64,000 nucleotides of DNA. Source: Cohnella silvisoli. GTDB lineage: Bacteria; Bacillota; Bacilli; Paenibacillales; Paenibacillaceae. The notes under the pieces were generated by a model. It was not told the DNA's origin. It ran no database searches and saw only the letters and a program-made list of their open reading frames with translations. Positions 44,119 through 52,872 of the stretch are shown in pieces. Location: NCBI RefSeq assembly GCF_021190915.1, contig NZ_JAIOAP010000017.1, positions 1 to 64,000 on the forward strand. The letters are read 5' to 3'. Each line of letters opens with the position of its first letter. Positions within the stretch are counted from its first letter, which is position 1. The position numbers were made by a program, and so were the translations under genes.

Positions 44119-44154
44119 ATGAGTCATGCCAGTCCGACAATCTCTGATTGCCAT
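44068..44154 (-). CDS. Leader peptide of the FusB-like gene (28 residues)
   Basis: ATG 44154 stands five bases behind GGAGGTGA, the strongest ribosome site in this area. The frame reads MAIRDCRTGMTHAKPG, then IEAILCVRRDHD and stop. Part of it overlaps the inverted repeats that control the FusB-like gene. A short, strongly initiated frame 84 bases before a gene whose own site is masked is best explained as a regulatory leader peptide. Confidence 0.65.
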   Translation of the reverse strand: MAIRDCRTGMTHAKPGIEAILCVRRDHD

Positions 44155-44219
44155 CCCTATCACCTCCCTCTCCTAAGATGTGAATAGTATAAAAGAAATT
44201 CTCCGCATATTCAAATTCT

Positions 44220-44762
44220 TTATACACCGATGATCCTTATGATATCGCCCCTTGAAATACAACCTTCCCGTTCTATGGAACAAACGATACCTCTCATTTT
44301 TTTGGCTGCAGGCACAAATTTATGACTAAGTCCGGATTGATTACAGATCGTTTCGATCACCCTCCCAGGTCCTATGCAAGGCAAGTTCTCGCCTTCGCAA
44401 ATTAATCCTGTTCCATCCGGGAAAATCAATCGAGTTCCTTGCGGAAGTTCGGTTAACTTTTCCAACCCACTGATCATGATATTGGCTCCTAACCATTCCG
44501 GTTTAATCTCGGGAATACCCAGATGAATAGCGATAAGTTCACATTCTTCCTGCGAGACGATGCTGATTTGACGCCTGTTCGCAATCAACGCGCCGCGAGG
44601 ATAAATTTTTTGCCGGGAATCCGCAGGGCGGAGCAAACCAAAATGTCGGTCGCCCGGAATACCGCCAATCTCGACACGAATGTCAGCCACCATGCGAGTA
44701 ACGAAGGTGGCAGGGTCATCGGCCAACATGACGCATTGAACAGTGGCGCGACACTCGCTCAT
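44220..44762 (-). CDS. MOSC-domain protein
   Basis: 180 residues. The sulfur-carrier fold of MOSC proteins is shown by GIPGDRHFG (about 33-41), NRRQISIVSQEE, LGANIMISGLEKLTELPQGTRL and the conserved Cys in GLICEGENLPC. MOSC proteins deliver sulfur or act on molybdenum cofactor and N-hydroxylated bases. Start overlaps the marR-type stop as ATGA, so the two genes are co-translated. Confidence 0.9.
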   Translation of the reverse strand: MSECRATVQCVMLADDPATFVTRMVADIRVEIGGIPGDRHFGLLRPADSRQKIYPRGALIANRRQISIVSQEECELIAIHLGIPEIKPEWLGANIMISGLEKLTELPQGTRLIFPDGTGLICEGENLPCIGPGRVIETICNQSGLSHKFVPAAKKMRGIVCSIEREGCISRGDIIRIIGV

Positions 44763-45232
44763 GATGGTTTCTCCTCCTTATCGTGCGACGATTGCAAAGC
44801 TTTACTTATGACTGTAAAAGCGCTTTTTAAAGATCGCATTTCATCATCGGACAAGGGTTCAGCAAAATATTGCTTGATCCCTCTCGCATAAACAGGCCAT
44901 GCTTTACGCAATTGCAACTCTCCTTCATGCGTAAGAACAGCATATGCACCCCGTCGGTCTTCTTGGCTTTTTTCTCTTTGAATTAATCCTTCGCGTTCTA
45001 GCCGGTCAACCAATCGTGTTAACCCGCTTTTGCTCAGGACCACCTTCTGATTCAATTCTCCAAAGCGCAGCTTGCGATCCGGCGCCTCGAATAACGCGAT
45101 TAAAACGTCATACGTGGTTAGCGGGACCCGTTTCTGATCCGCTAAATCCTGCTCGATACTTTCAATAATTGTGGCATGAGTTTTAATAAATAATCGCCAA
45201 GCGGATAGTTCCAATTCCGTTACTCTTCCCAT
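44759..45232 (-). CDS. MarR-family regulator
   Basis: 157 residues from ATG 45232, eight bases behind GGAGG; an out-of-frame ATG lies in that gap. The winged helix (LRFGELNQKVVLSKSGLTRLVDRLEREGLIQRE, about 55-87; SQEDRRGAYAVLT wing) is typical. No redox Cys is present, so it responds to a ligand other than thiol oxidation. It controls its own operon with MOSC and probably the divergent CDGSH gene, through four palindromes at 45274-45356. Confidence 0.9.
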   Translation of the reverse strand: MGRVTELELSAWRLFIKTHATIIESIEQDLADQKRVPLTTYDVLIALFEAPDRKLRFGELNQKVVLSKSGLTRLVDRLEREGLIQREKSQEDRRGAYAVLTHEGELQLRKAWPVYARGIKQYFAEPLSDDEMRSLKSAFTVISKALQSSHDKEEKPS

Positions 45233-45273
45233 GGTCCCATCCTCCTTCCGTACTTTCAATATAAATGACTTTT

Positions 45274-45356
45274 GTTGCGTAATCAACAAAATAATTGTTG
45301 ACTGCGCAACTTAATGGTGATATTTTAGTTGTGCGATCAACAGTTGATTTAGCAAC
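45274..45356. promoter_or_regulatory. Four GTTG-N6-CAAC operators
   Basis: The palindrome GTTG-N6-CAAC occurs four times in the gap between the marR-type and CDGSH genes: 45274-45287, 45297-45310, 45328-45341 and 45343-45356. Such dense repetition points to the MarR-type protein as an autoregulator acting on both directions. Confidence 0.7.
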
Positions 45357-45402
45357 AAAATATCCCGAATAGGGAATGTCTCGGAAGGAGGTGATTTGAG
45401 AA

Positions 45403-45603
45403 ATGTCTAAAGTAATTATTACGAAATATGATCAAGGCCCTTATGTTATCCAAGGAGATTTTGAACTGATTGACGGGAAAGGCGCCGTATTTCAAACCGG
45501 AGATACGATCGCTATTTGCCGCTGCGGTCAGTCCAAGACTCAGCCTTTCTGTGACAGCACTCATAAAGCGTGTGGATTTACAGATGCATCTACAGCAAGA
45601 TAA
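45403..45603 (+). CDS. CDGSH iron-sulfur domain protein
   Basis: 66 residues. CRCGQSKTQPFCDSTHK (about 39-55) is the complete CDGSH motif whose three Cys and one His hold a 2Fe-2S cluster. ATG 45403 follows AAGGAGGTGA. Stand-alone bacterial CDGSH proteins are redox or cluster-transfer factors. Its divergence from marR/MOSC with shared operators links it to a redox or sulfur response. Confidence 0.93.
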   Translation: MSKVIITKYDQGPYVIQGDFELIDGKGAVFQTGDTIAICRCGQSKTQPFCDSTHKACGFTDASTAR

Positions 45604-45634
45604 CCGTTGATTAAAGCCGCTTGCAATATAAAAC

Positions 45635-45661
45635 GAGCAGCCCCATGAGTAGGAGCTGCTC
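45635..45661. terminator. Terminator between CDGSH and TVP38 genes
   Basis: GAGCAGC (45635-45641) and GCTGCTC (45655-45661) form a 7-bp stem between convergent genes. Confidence 0.65.
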
Positions 45662-45662
45662 A

Positions 45663-46298
45663 TTATTTACTCGTTGCATTTCTTGTTGAATAACGCTTAT
45701 ATAATAAACCAACGAGGAATATAAAAGACCCGTAAATACCTATAATTATTAATGTCTCTCTCCATTGAAATGATCCAAATATTTGATCTCCAAGCAAAGT
45801 AGCCGCTGCTATGAATGGTATTTTCCCAATAATCGTTGCCACAACATAAGGAATGACGTTCATGCGGGTAAGGGCTGCAAAAATGTTAATGGCTTGCGAA
45901 GGAATGACGGGCAACATCCGAGCAAATAAGACGGCAATGAAAGGGCTGCGTTCTGTTATAGCCGTTATTCGGGAAAGGCCTTTCATATCAGCGGCTCTTT
46001 TCCTTTGTTTAGGGCTGAAAGCGTACCGAACCAATAGGAACAACGCAATCGCAGCTACGCAAGATAGACTTAGATTAATCAGGCTGCCGGTGATCGCTCC
46101 ATATTTGGCACCGAGCAAAGCAGCAATTAAACCGTAAGGGATTGCAGGAACGAGTGCGACAATAAATGCAAACATGAATAATAATAAATCAGCTTTCCAT
46201 GAAGATTCAACTTGAAGCCAATCTAATAAGGACTGCCGATTTAGGAGTATTAATCCGGCGACTATAAGGTAAATGGCTAGAAGCATCCACTTTTTCAT
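45663..46298 (-). CDS. TVP38/TMEM64-family membrane protein
   Basis: 211 residues from ATG 46298 behind GAAGGAAAG, overlapping the upstream stop as ATGA. The VTT/SNARE-associated core is shown by IPYGLIAALLGAKYGAITGSLINL and ARMLPVIPSQAINIFAALTRM. This superfamily, related to DedA and TMEM41/64, scrambles or flips lipids such as undecaprenyl phosphate or phosphatidylethanolamine. It is paired with a second, unlike member upstream. Confidence 0.87.
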   Translation of the reverse strand: MKKWMLLAIYLIVAGLILLNRQSLLDWLQVESSWKADLLLFMFAFIVALVPAIPYGLIAALLGAKYGAITGSLINLSLSCVAAIALFLLVRYAFSPKQRKRAADMKGLSRITAITERSPFIAVLFARMLPVIPSQAINIFAALTRMNVIPYVVATIIGKIPFIAAATLLGDQIFGSFQWRETLIIIGIYGSFIFLVGLLYKRYSTRNATSK

Positions 46299-46897
46299 AA
46301 GCTTTCCTTCGTTCTGTCCCCCTTGTTTCTTTGCAGAAACTGACCACGGACGAATACAATGATTAACGATAAGCAAAAGGCAATATACATTTCAATTAAT
46401 AGCTTACTATCCTGCTTAGGCATTATTATTGATGAGCTTATAATCCCGTACAACCAAATTTGGGACAGGTTGCCTACGACGGATGAAATAAAATAAGCAA
46501 ACGGTTTAATACTGGATACTGAGGCCATTAGAGAAACGACGTTATTCGGGATAGGCAAAGTACGCAACAAGATAAGCGTCCATATTCCGTAAAGCTCGAA
46601 GTACTTCTGCCATTTCTCATAGCGGCTTTCTTTTCTTTTAATCTTGCGGTTAAACCAATCGGAGAAAAAAGATCGACCGCAATAAAAGACGATATTAGCT
46701 ACAATAATGCCGGAAATCCAGCTAGTAAGCAGTCCGTTCACGATTCCCATAGCGGAAATATTGAGCACAATAAGAATAGTAAAAGGAAAAATGCCGAGGA
46801 TTCCTTGAACGATTGCGAGCGGAAAGGTAATGATGAGCACATAGAATCCCGTCAGGGAGGAGCGGGCAAGCAACGCTTCAATCCACTCGCTTAACAT
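46295..46897 (-). CDS. TVP38/TMEM64-family membrane protein
   Basis: About 200 residues from ATG 46897 behind GAGGTGA (a farther ATG at 46909 lies before that site). The core carries FPFTILIVLNISAMGIVNGLLTSW and LLRTLPIPNNVVSLMASVSSIKPFAYF, the same fold as the next gene with clear divergence. Co-translated with it; the two may act as one complex. Confidence 0.85.
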   Translation of the reverse strand: MLSEWIEALLARSSLTGFYVLIITFPLAIVQGILGIFPFTILIVLNISAMGIVNGLLTSWISGIIVANIVFYCGRSFFSDWFNRKIKRKESRYEKWQKYFELYGIWTLILLRTLPIPNNVVSLMASVSSIKPFAYFISSVVGNLSQIWLYGIISSSIIMPKQDSKLLIEMYIAFCLSLIIVFVRGQFLQRNKGDRTKESL

Positions 46898-46983
46898 TGC
46901 AACTATCACCTCTAATAAGCAACTACTTCAACAATAACATATATGCAGCGTTGCAAGAATTAAAGGATCATAAAATTTGCGAA

Positions 46984-48360
46984 TTAATAAGACACGTTCC
47001 CACTCCGGTACGCCACCGCGTACACCGCAAACATCCCGAACAGTACCGTTGTTTCTTTCCACCCTGCAAAAGTCGGAATTCCCGCCCACCAAGCGGATGC
47101 TAAAGTCAAAGCGGTGGCTGGCAGCATGTAGAGACAAATCCGTATCAGACGACCGCTTACGGTCACGTTCATAATCGCCCATTCTCTTGCACCAATTATG
47201 AACAACGGGAGTCCAATAGCAAACCCTGCGCCCAATAGCCAGGTGACAAACGTATTCACGCGGTTTTGCAATATCTCATCCGACGAAGCGACATATCCCA
47301 TTTGCCCTAGCCGATTTTGCCAGAATTCCAACATTTTATCCCGATAAAACGTCCAATCGATCAGTTCGCCCGGAATCGAGTCGGCCGGAATATAAAAGGG
47401 ATAGCGGATCAACAGCCACATTAACAAGATCCCCGCTGCCGCCAATACAGCTCCCGCAAGATGCATCATCAACGTCCGGCTTATTGTTGTCCAGATGTCG
47501 GCCACCTCCATCAACTCCCGGTCTTGCCGAAGCAACCGGTAAGCGGCTTTTAATTTCGACGCCATGATCCGAATAAACAACCAAATAACGATGAGGCCGC
47601 ACATAAACAGCAATAAAGCCGGTTTTTGCGCCACCCATTTATAAGATTGGACATAGTTCGTGATAACGAACGCCGATGCCTGCTTGCCGACCGCCGTTAA
47701 TGCACTGCCCGCCTCCATTTCGCCGGAAACCGCCGCAGAGCTTTTCGCCTGGAAATTCACGGTCTGGATTTTTACTGTCGGCTGCAATTCAATCATGGTG
47801 GTGACGGGAATGAGGAGATCCGGAACTCCATCGTCCGTCATCCAACCGACCAAAGAATCCCGCTCTGTGAACACGCCGACGATGTGAAAATCGGTGTTCA
47901 TCATCCGGAAGTGAAGCCCGACGACATCCTGCGAATGAAACAGTTGATCCGCCATGTCGGAGCTGAGCACCGCCACCCTGGCATGATCCCGGATCGCGCC
48001 CGCAGAAACGGTGACGCCTTTTCGCAGCCACAAGTGCGTAAACTGGTCGTAACTGCCGCCGATACCGATAAAATCCCCTGAAACGGACCGACTTTCCGTC
48101 GTGATGTTGCCCGGCACTCTTGCCGAATAGGCGATCGGAACTCCCCATACATCGGACAAGCGCTCGGCTTCGTCCAAAGACAGCCCCGACGAACCGGTTG
48201 GGTCAGCCGCCAAGTTAACGGTGGCAGACAGTTTTCCGAGGGAAAACGGTCCGTTCAGCTTCTTCCACTCCGAGACGAACGACTGGGAAAGAACAGTGCT
48301 TGCGAACAAGAGCAGCATTCCCGTAAACACCATATAAGATGAAAAACGCGTTCTACTCAT
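46984..48360 (-). CDS. MacB/FtsX-type ABC permease
   Basis: 458 residues. One N-terminal helix, a large outside domain (about 30-215; RVAVLSSDMADQLFHSQDVVGLHFRMMNTDFHIVGVF is the MacB periplasmic-core signature), then three or four helices (LLLFMCGLIVIWLFIRI; LMMHLAGAVLAAAGILLMWLL; FVTWLLGAGFAIGLPLFIIG). MacB permeases move peptides or drugs outward using a dedicated ATPase and an adaptor. Here the adaptor gene is directly upstream but no ATPase gene is nearby. Confidence 0.8.
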   Translation of the reverse strand: MSRTRFSSYMVFTGMLLLFASTVLSQSFVSEWKKLNGPFSLGKLSATVNLAADPTGSSGLSLDEAERLSDVWGVPIAYSARVPGNITTESRSVSGDFIGIGGSYDQFTHLWLRKGVTVSAGAIRDHARVAVLSSDMADQLFHSQDVVGLHFRMMNTDFHIVGVFTERDSLVGWMTDDGVPDLLIPVTTMIELQPTVKIQTVNFQAKSSAAVSGEMEAGSALTAVGKQASAFVITNYVQSYKWVAQKPALLLFMCGLIVIWLFIRIMASKLKAAYRLLRQDRELMEVADIWTTISRTLMMHLAGAVLAAAGILLMWLLIRYPFYIPADSIPGELIDWTFYRDKMLEFWQNRLGQMGYVASSDEILQNRVNTFVTWLLGAGFAIGLPLFIIGAREWAIMNVTVSGRLIRICLYMLPATALTLASAWWAGIPTFAGWKETTVLFGMFAVYAVAYRSGNVSY

Positions 48361-48390
48361 GATATTTGCATCCTTTCCCTTCCCGAAGCT

Positions 48391-49509
48391 TCAGTCGGCA
48401 AGCCTGACCCGGTCTCCATCTGCGACCGGCGAACTGCTGGAAACGATGACCTTATCCATCCTGTTCTCTATCCCGCTCTTAATTTCCGTGTTCGTTTCGT
48501 CAGCATCACCTGTAATGACTTTAACCTGCTGCGCGTAATATTCGTCTCCGAGCACGCCCTGCCTTTTCTTGAGCAACAGCACATAATTCCCGTCCGAGTT
48601 CTCTCGGACTGCGCCGTTAGAAATGAGCGTCTGAACGGGTTTCGTCTGTTTGTTGATAAAGAATTCGGCATATTCCCCGCCTTTCAACCGGTTGTCCTCT
48701 AGATCGATCAATATCTCTTTGGAATCTGTCTGGGTCTGCTGCCCGGATTGGCCGTCTTGTCCGTCGGCTAACGGACTGCGAATTTCAGAAATCTTTCCTG
48801 TGGTCGGTGCTTGATCGATGGAACTGACCGTAACGGCGGTTTCGTCTCCTACAATCAAATATTTCGCCTGCTCTTCTGGCAATGTTGCGATAAGCTGCAA
48901 AGGCTTGGACGAGTCGGTGACGCTTACAGCCGGAACCGCGCCTTGCAACGGCAAACCTTCCTTTACGTTAACTGAGGTAACGATCCCGGAGACGGCGGCT
49001 TTAAGTGAAGTGCCGTTCTCCAACTGCTGCCGCAGCTTATTGATTTTCCGTTGCTGGATTTGCATGTCCAACCTCGCGCTTTCGATATCTCGGCTCAAAG
49101 TACGGGTTTGCGTCTCGTCCCCGCTGTGCTGCGCAGTAATATAATCGTCGTGAAGCTTGTCTAGTCCGAGCTGCTGTTGACGATAGCGCGCCTCTTCGTC
49201 AGCGAGCGCGTTTTTACCGTCGCCCGTGCTAAAAGTAACAAGCGTATCCCCGGCTTTGACCCGGTCACCAACCTCCACCTTCACCTGATCAACGGGCCAT
49301 TGCGTTTCGGAATCCGCGTATAAGTCGGACACTTCTGCAGCTGTAATCGTGCCCGAGCCGCTGACATAATGGGACAGCGCACCGGGACCGGGCGCTTCCA
49401 AGGTGACTTGAGGAAGTGTGAATTGCAGCAAAGTGGTAGAAAACAACGTCAGTGCGATCATCATGACAATGAAGCTGATCATCACATTGCGGACCGTTCG
49501 TTTAGTCAT
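48391..49509 (-). CDS. HlyD/MacA-type membrane-fusion adaptor
   Basis: 372 residues from ATG 49509 behind AAGGGG; upstream in-frame codons belong to the shadow of the permease gene. A signal-anchor helix (NVMISFIVMMIALTLFSTTLL) is followed by a split lipoyl/barrel domain (VEVGDRVKAGDTLVTF; VKEGLPLQGAVPAVSV) around a coiled coil (about 100-170). In Gram-positive bacteria these adaptors serve MacB-like or lipoprotein-peptide exporters. It partners the gene at 46984-48360. Confidence 0.87.
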   Translation of the reverse strand: MTKRTVRNVMISFIVMMIALTLFSTTLLQFTLPQVTLEAPGPGALSHYVSGSGTITAAEVSDLYADSETQWPVDQVKVEVGDRVKAGDTLVTFSTGDGKNALADEEARYRQQQLGLDKLHDDYITAQHSGDETQTRTLSRDIESARLDMQIQQRKINKLRQQLENGTSLKAAVSGIVTSVNVKEGLPLQGAVPAVSVTDSSKPLQLIATLPEEQAKYLIVGDETAVTVSSIDQAPTTGKISEIRSPLADGQDGQSGQQTQTDSKEILIDLEDNRLKGGEYAEFFINKQTKPVQTLISNGAVRENSDGNYVLLLKKRQGVLGDEYYAQQVKVITGDADETNTEIKSGIENRMDKVIVSSSSPVADGDRVRLAD

Positions 49510-49514
49510 GGCAT

Positions 49515-50456
49515 TTACCCCTTGATTCCGGAAAGTTGTATTCCTTCGACCAGATGGTTTTCCGCGTATAGCATCATAAGGATCATCGGCATCATGTAGA
49601 TGGAGCATGCCGCAAAGGCGATGCCGCGCTCCCCTTCTCCGATAACCGACAAATACACAGACAATGGCTGTTTGGTCGCATCCTGCAAAAAGATAAGCGG
49701 CTGCTCCACCATGTTCCAATTATCGATGAACAGCAGCATGGCCAGAGCGGCGATGCCGGGTTTGCACAACGGCATAACGATACGCAGGAAAATTTGCAGT
49801 TGGTTGCATCCGTCGATCCGGGCCGCTTCGACATAGGCATATGGAATGTAAGTCATGAATTGGCGGAGCAAGAAGACGCCGAATGCTCCGAATATACCCG
49901 GAAATATAATCGCAAGGTAGGAATTGAGCAGTCCCAATCGATCCGCGATAATAAAATTGGGCACAAGCGTTACCTGGAACGGCATCAGCATCGTAACGAT
50001 GTAGATGAAGAACAGCGGCTCCCGCATTCGGAAACGCAGCTGCGAGAATGCATATCCAGCCAGTGCCGAGACGACAATCTGTCCGGCGATGATCGGCACC
50101 GTAAGAATGACGGAGTTCCAGAACATGAACAGAAACTGCGGTTGCTTCACGAGCACGTAGTAAAATTGGGATAACGTCACCCGGTCCGGAATCCATTTCA
50201 AGCGCACATAATCGCTGTCCGCCCGCGGATCTAAGGATCTGGAAGATCCTTCGGCGGAGACTGGCGCGAGGTTCATAGTAATTTCATTTTCGCTCATCAA
50301 AGATTGGGTCAGGGTCAAGGCGATCGGAAAAACAAACAGAACGGCTAGTCCAGCCAAAACGGCAACGAGCAGCGTTTTTCGCATTCTCGCCGACATTCCC
50401 GCGATGAGCGGGCGCACTCTGAAACGAATAAACGATTTTGCGCCTTCGGATGCCAT
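49515..50456 (-). CDS. Carbohydrate ABC permease (MalG type)
   Basis: 313 residues from ATG 50456. Six helices; the EAA-loop YVEAARIDGCNQLQIFLRIVMPLCKPG (about 205-231) contacts the shared ATPase. A short extra stretch (about 55-80) lies outside before helix 2. It couples by a 25-base gap with the MalF-type gene and by a 5-base gap with the adaptor. The sugar is unknown. Confidence 0.9.
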   Translation of the reverse strand: MASEGAKSFIRFRVRPLIAGMSARMRKTLLVAVLAGLAVLFVFPIALTLTQSLMSENEITMNLAPVSAEGSSRSLDPRADSDYVRLKWIPDRVTLSQFYYVLVKQPQFLFMFWNSVILTVPIIAGQIVVSALAGYAFSQLRFRMREPLFFIYIVTMLMPFQVTLVPNFIIADRLGLLNSYLAIIFPGIFGAFGVFLLRQFMTYIPYAYVEAARIDGCNQLQIFLRIVMPLCKPGIAALAMLLFIDNWNMVEQPLIFLQDATKQPLSVYLSVIGEGERGIAFAACSIYMMPMILMMLYAENHLVEGIQLSGIKG

Positions 50457-50481
50457 TCCCCGCAGCTCTCCCTTCCGTTTG

Positions 50482-51354
50482 TTATCCGCTGATAGAATTG
50501 GTGATGCGCCGTTCGACCAGAAACAGGACAAATACCAGCAATGTGATCGCCAGCGCCATCAGGAATGCAGCGCTCGTCAGCTTCTGATAGTCTAGCGATT
50601 TGAACATGTTGTTCATGTAATGCTGCATCATGTAGATATCCTCATGCGGGTACTCCCCTGCGATCATGTACGTTTCCCGAAACACTTTGAACGAATTGAT
50701 GATCGAGATGATGAATACGAAAAAGGTCGTCGGAGTTAAATACACGAGAGTGATCGAACGCCACTGCCTGAATTTGCCGGCGCCGTCGATGGATGCAGCT
50801 TCGTAATAATCCACCGGAATGTTTTGCAAACCCGCGAGAAAGAGCACCATGTTGTACCCGATGTTTTTCCATAAATAAACGATAATGACGACGGCCAGCG
50901 AATTATGGCTTTCCATCCAATCTCGGGGGCTCATTCCCCAAGATTGCATCAAGCCATTAAGCGATCCGTTCAATTCGAATACGATTTGCCAGATCAGCAC
51001 TACCGAAGCGACCGGAATGACGAGCGGGAACAGGAAGGAGATACGGAACAAACTCCGCAAGTACACGCTTCGATTCAGCATCATCGCAAGTCCGAGCGAT
51101 AGCAGCATGTTCAGAGGAACGCTGATCGCGGTAAACCGGAAAGTGTTCCACGCGGCTCTTCGGAACACCTCGTTATGCAACAAGTCGTTGTAGTTGCGCA
51201 GCCCCACGAACGAACCGTCCACAGGTGAATCCATCAAGGAATAATAGCAGCCGATCAGGAACGGGATGAAAAAGAACAAAGCGAACCCGACCGCGCTAGG
51301 TGCCAAAAACAATCCGGCGGTGATCCCCTCGTTGAACTTTCGGCGTTTCAGCAT
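50482..51354 (-). CDS. Carbohydrate ABC permease (MalF/UgpA type)
   Basis: 290 residues, six helices. The EAA-loop is YYEAASIDGAGKFRQWRSITLVYLTP (about 186-211). FFFIPFLIGCYYSLMDSP and VGLRNYNDLL near the start are family marks. It forms the membrane pore with the MalG-type protein. No ATPase lies in the operon, which is normal for systems using a common MsmX-type ATPase. Confidence 0.92.
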   Translation of the reverse strand: MLKRRKFNEGITAGLFLAPSAVGFALFFFIPFLIGCYYSLMDSPVDGSFVGLRNYNDLLHNEVFRRAAWNTFRFTAISVPLNMLLSLGLAMMLNRSVYLRSLFRISFLFPLVIPVASVVLIWQIVFELNGSLNGLMQSWGMSPRDWMESHNSLAVVIIVYLWKNIGYNMVLFLAGLQNIPVDYYEAASIDGAGKFRQWRSITLVYLTPTTFFVFIISIINSFKVFRETYMIAGEYPHEDIYMMQHYMNNMFKSLDYQKLTSAAFLMALAITLLVFVLFLVERRITNSISG

Positions 51355-51380
51355 CCGGATTCATTCCCGCCTTTCCCCGC

Positions 51381-52778
51381 TCACTCGTTCAAATATGTTT
51401 CTACTTTGTTCTGAATCGATTTGGCGACATCCTCCACCGATTTTTGACCGCTGAAGAACGGTTCTGATTCGGTCTGGATGAGATTGAAAATTTTATCGTC
51501 CGTTTCATCTACGGAACGGATACCTGTCATGTAGGATTCGATGTTGTCCAGCTGCACCTGGGTTACAGGCGGCACAGTCAGTTCTTTACCTTCATCAATT
51601 TGAATTGTACGGCTCTCCCCAAATGCATCGGGAGCTTTCAATTTATCCAGAAGCTGATGAAACGCGTCCTTATTGACCGGCATGCCTCTCATGCCGCTTT
51701 TGCCTTCACGTTCGACTTGGATTTCTTCGGAAAGCGCGAACTTCAGGAACTCCCAGGCCATCTCCTTATTTTTCGACTTGTCGTTAATCGACAAAGTCAA
51801 ATTCGAGCGAAACGAGTATCCCTGATTCGGTGTCGTGCTTGGAGCCCGGTAAACAGTTGCATTGCCGTTGAACCTTTCTATTGGCCCTATCACGAACTCA
51901 TCAACGTAACGGAATCCGCCTGCTTCGAACAACCCCGTTCCACGGCCTTTGCCTGCCGCGATCATGTCTTCGAACGACCCGGAAACGATCCCTTCGTCGA
52001 TCATCGTTTTAGCCAGCGTCAGCAAATTTTTGAACTCCGGGGAATCAAAGCTCGCCTTCTTGTTTTCCATATCGACGAATTGTTCAATGCCGGGATTAAG
52101 CATCGTCAGCAGCAGTTGATCCGTGGGCAAGCCGCCAAGGGCAGTGCCGCCCTGAGGAACTAGCGGTTTCGCCAAATCGGCGAAATCCTGCCAGGACCAC
52201 GTGTTGTCGTCAATTTTGGCGCCACCGAGCAAGGTGCTGTCCCCCAACCACAAGTTGGTGAATTGTACGGACGTCGGAATCGCATACAACCCTCCTTTGT
52301 ATTTCATCGTATCGAACACATTGGTGAAGTATTTACTTGAATCAAACGAGGTATCGTCCGACATCAGTTTATTGATGTCGGCCAGCATATGTTTGTCGGC
52401 ATATTTCTTGTACGGCAAATTATTGGTCACCAGCAAGTCCGGTCCGTGTCCGCTTGCCATCTCCGTCGTGACGGTGGAGACGAACTTCTCCATGTCGCGC
52501 TGATATTGCTGCAGAAATCCCGAAGCGCTCTTATCAACGGTGGAAGTAACGTATTCCTTGATATTAACGGTTACGCCCGGGTGCGATGCTTCGAATTTCT
52601 GCTTGAGCTCTTCGAAGAACCCCTCGGTCCTCGTGACTGCTAAGGTCAGAGTAATCGGCCCCGTATTCGGCCCCGTATTCGGCCCCGTATTCGGCTCCGT
52701 ATTCGTACCGCCTCCGGAGCAAGCGGAAAGCAGCATCACAATCAACACAACAGTTAGAGATAACATATTTTTTTTCAT
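51381..52778 (-). CDS. Sugar-type solute-binding lipoprotein
   Basis: 465 residues. The signal peptide ends in LLSACSGGG, a lipobox (Cys about residue 20). A linker with NTGP repeats (residues about 25-43) leads into a family 1 extracellular binding domain (ITLTLAVTRTEGFFEELKQKF, GPDLLVTNNLPY, LYAIPTSVQFTNLWLGDS, MAWEFLKFA). It captures substrate for the two permeases downstream. A truncated near-copy lies just upstream. Confidence 0.92.
   Translation of the reverse strand: MKKNMLSLTVVLIVMLLSACSGGGTNTEPNTGPNTGPNTGPITLTLAVTRTEGFFEELKQKFEASHPGVTVNIKEYVTSTVDKSASGFLQQYQRDMEKFVSTVTTEMASGHGPDLLVTNNLPYKKYADKHMLADINKLMSDDTSFDSSKYFTNVFDTMKYKGGLYAIPTSVQFTNLWLGDSTLLGGAKIDDNTWSWQDFADLAKPLVPQGGTALGGLPTDQLLLTMLNPGIEQFVDMENKKASFDSPEFKNLLTLAKTMIDEGIVSGSFEDMIAAGKGRGTGLFEAGGFRYVDEFVIGPIERFNGNATVYRAPSTTPNQGYSFRSNLTLSINDKSKNKEMAWEFLKFALSEEIQVEREGKSGMRGMPVNKDAFHQLLDKLKAPDAFGESRTIQIDEGKELTVPPVTQVQLDNIESYMTGIRSVDETDDKIFNLIQTESEPFFSGQKSVEDVAKSIQNKVETYLNE
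52656..52703. repeat. Four tandem 12-bp repeats inside the binding-protein gene
   Basis: CGGCCCCGTATT repeats at 52656, 52668 and 52680, with a one-base variant at 52692. They encode the NTGP/NTEP linker just behind the lipid anchor. Twelve bases keep the frame, so copy changes would only alter linker length. Confidence 0.85.
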
Positions 52779-52872
52779 AGTAATGACACTTCCTTATTAG
52801 AATGAATGCAATGCAAATCTTGTACACTTGTAATCATAATCCGGTGTTGTGACAATCCTGTGTCATTCCCTT

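Noticed and set aside
48391..49719. 442-residue form of the HlyD adaptor
   Set aside because: The first 70 codons overlap the MalG-type permease and read as shadow sequence; the start at 49509 has a ribosome site followed by a signal anchor.
52656..52703. CRISPR or origin iterons
   Set aside because: The repeats are head-to-tail without spacers and encode a protein linker in frame.
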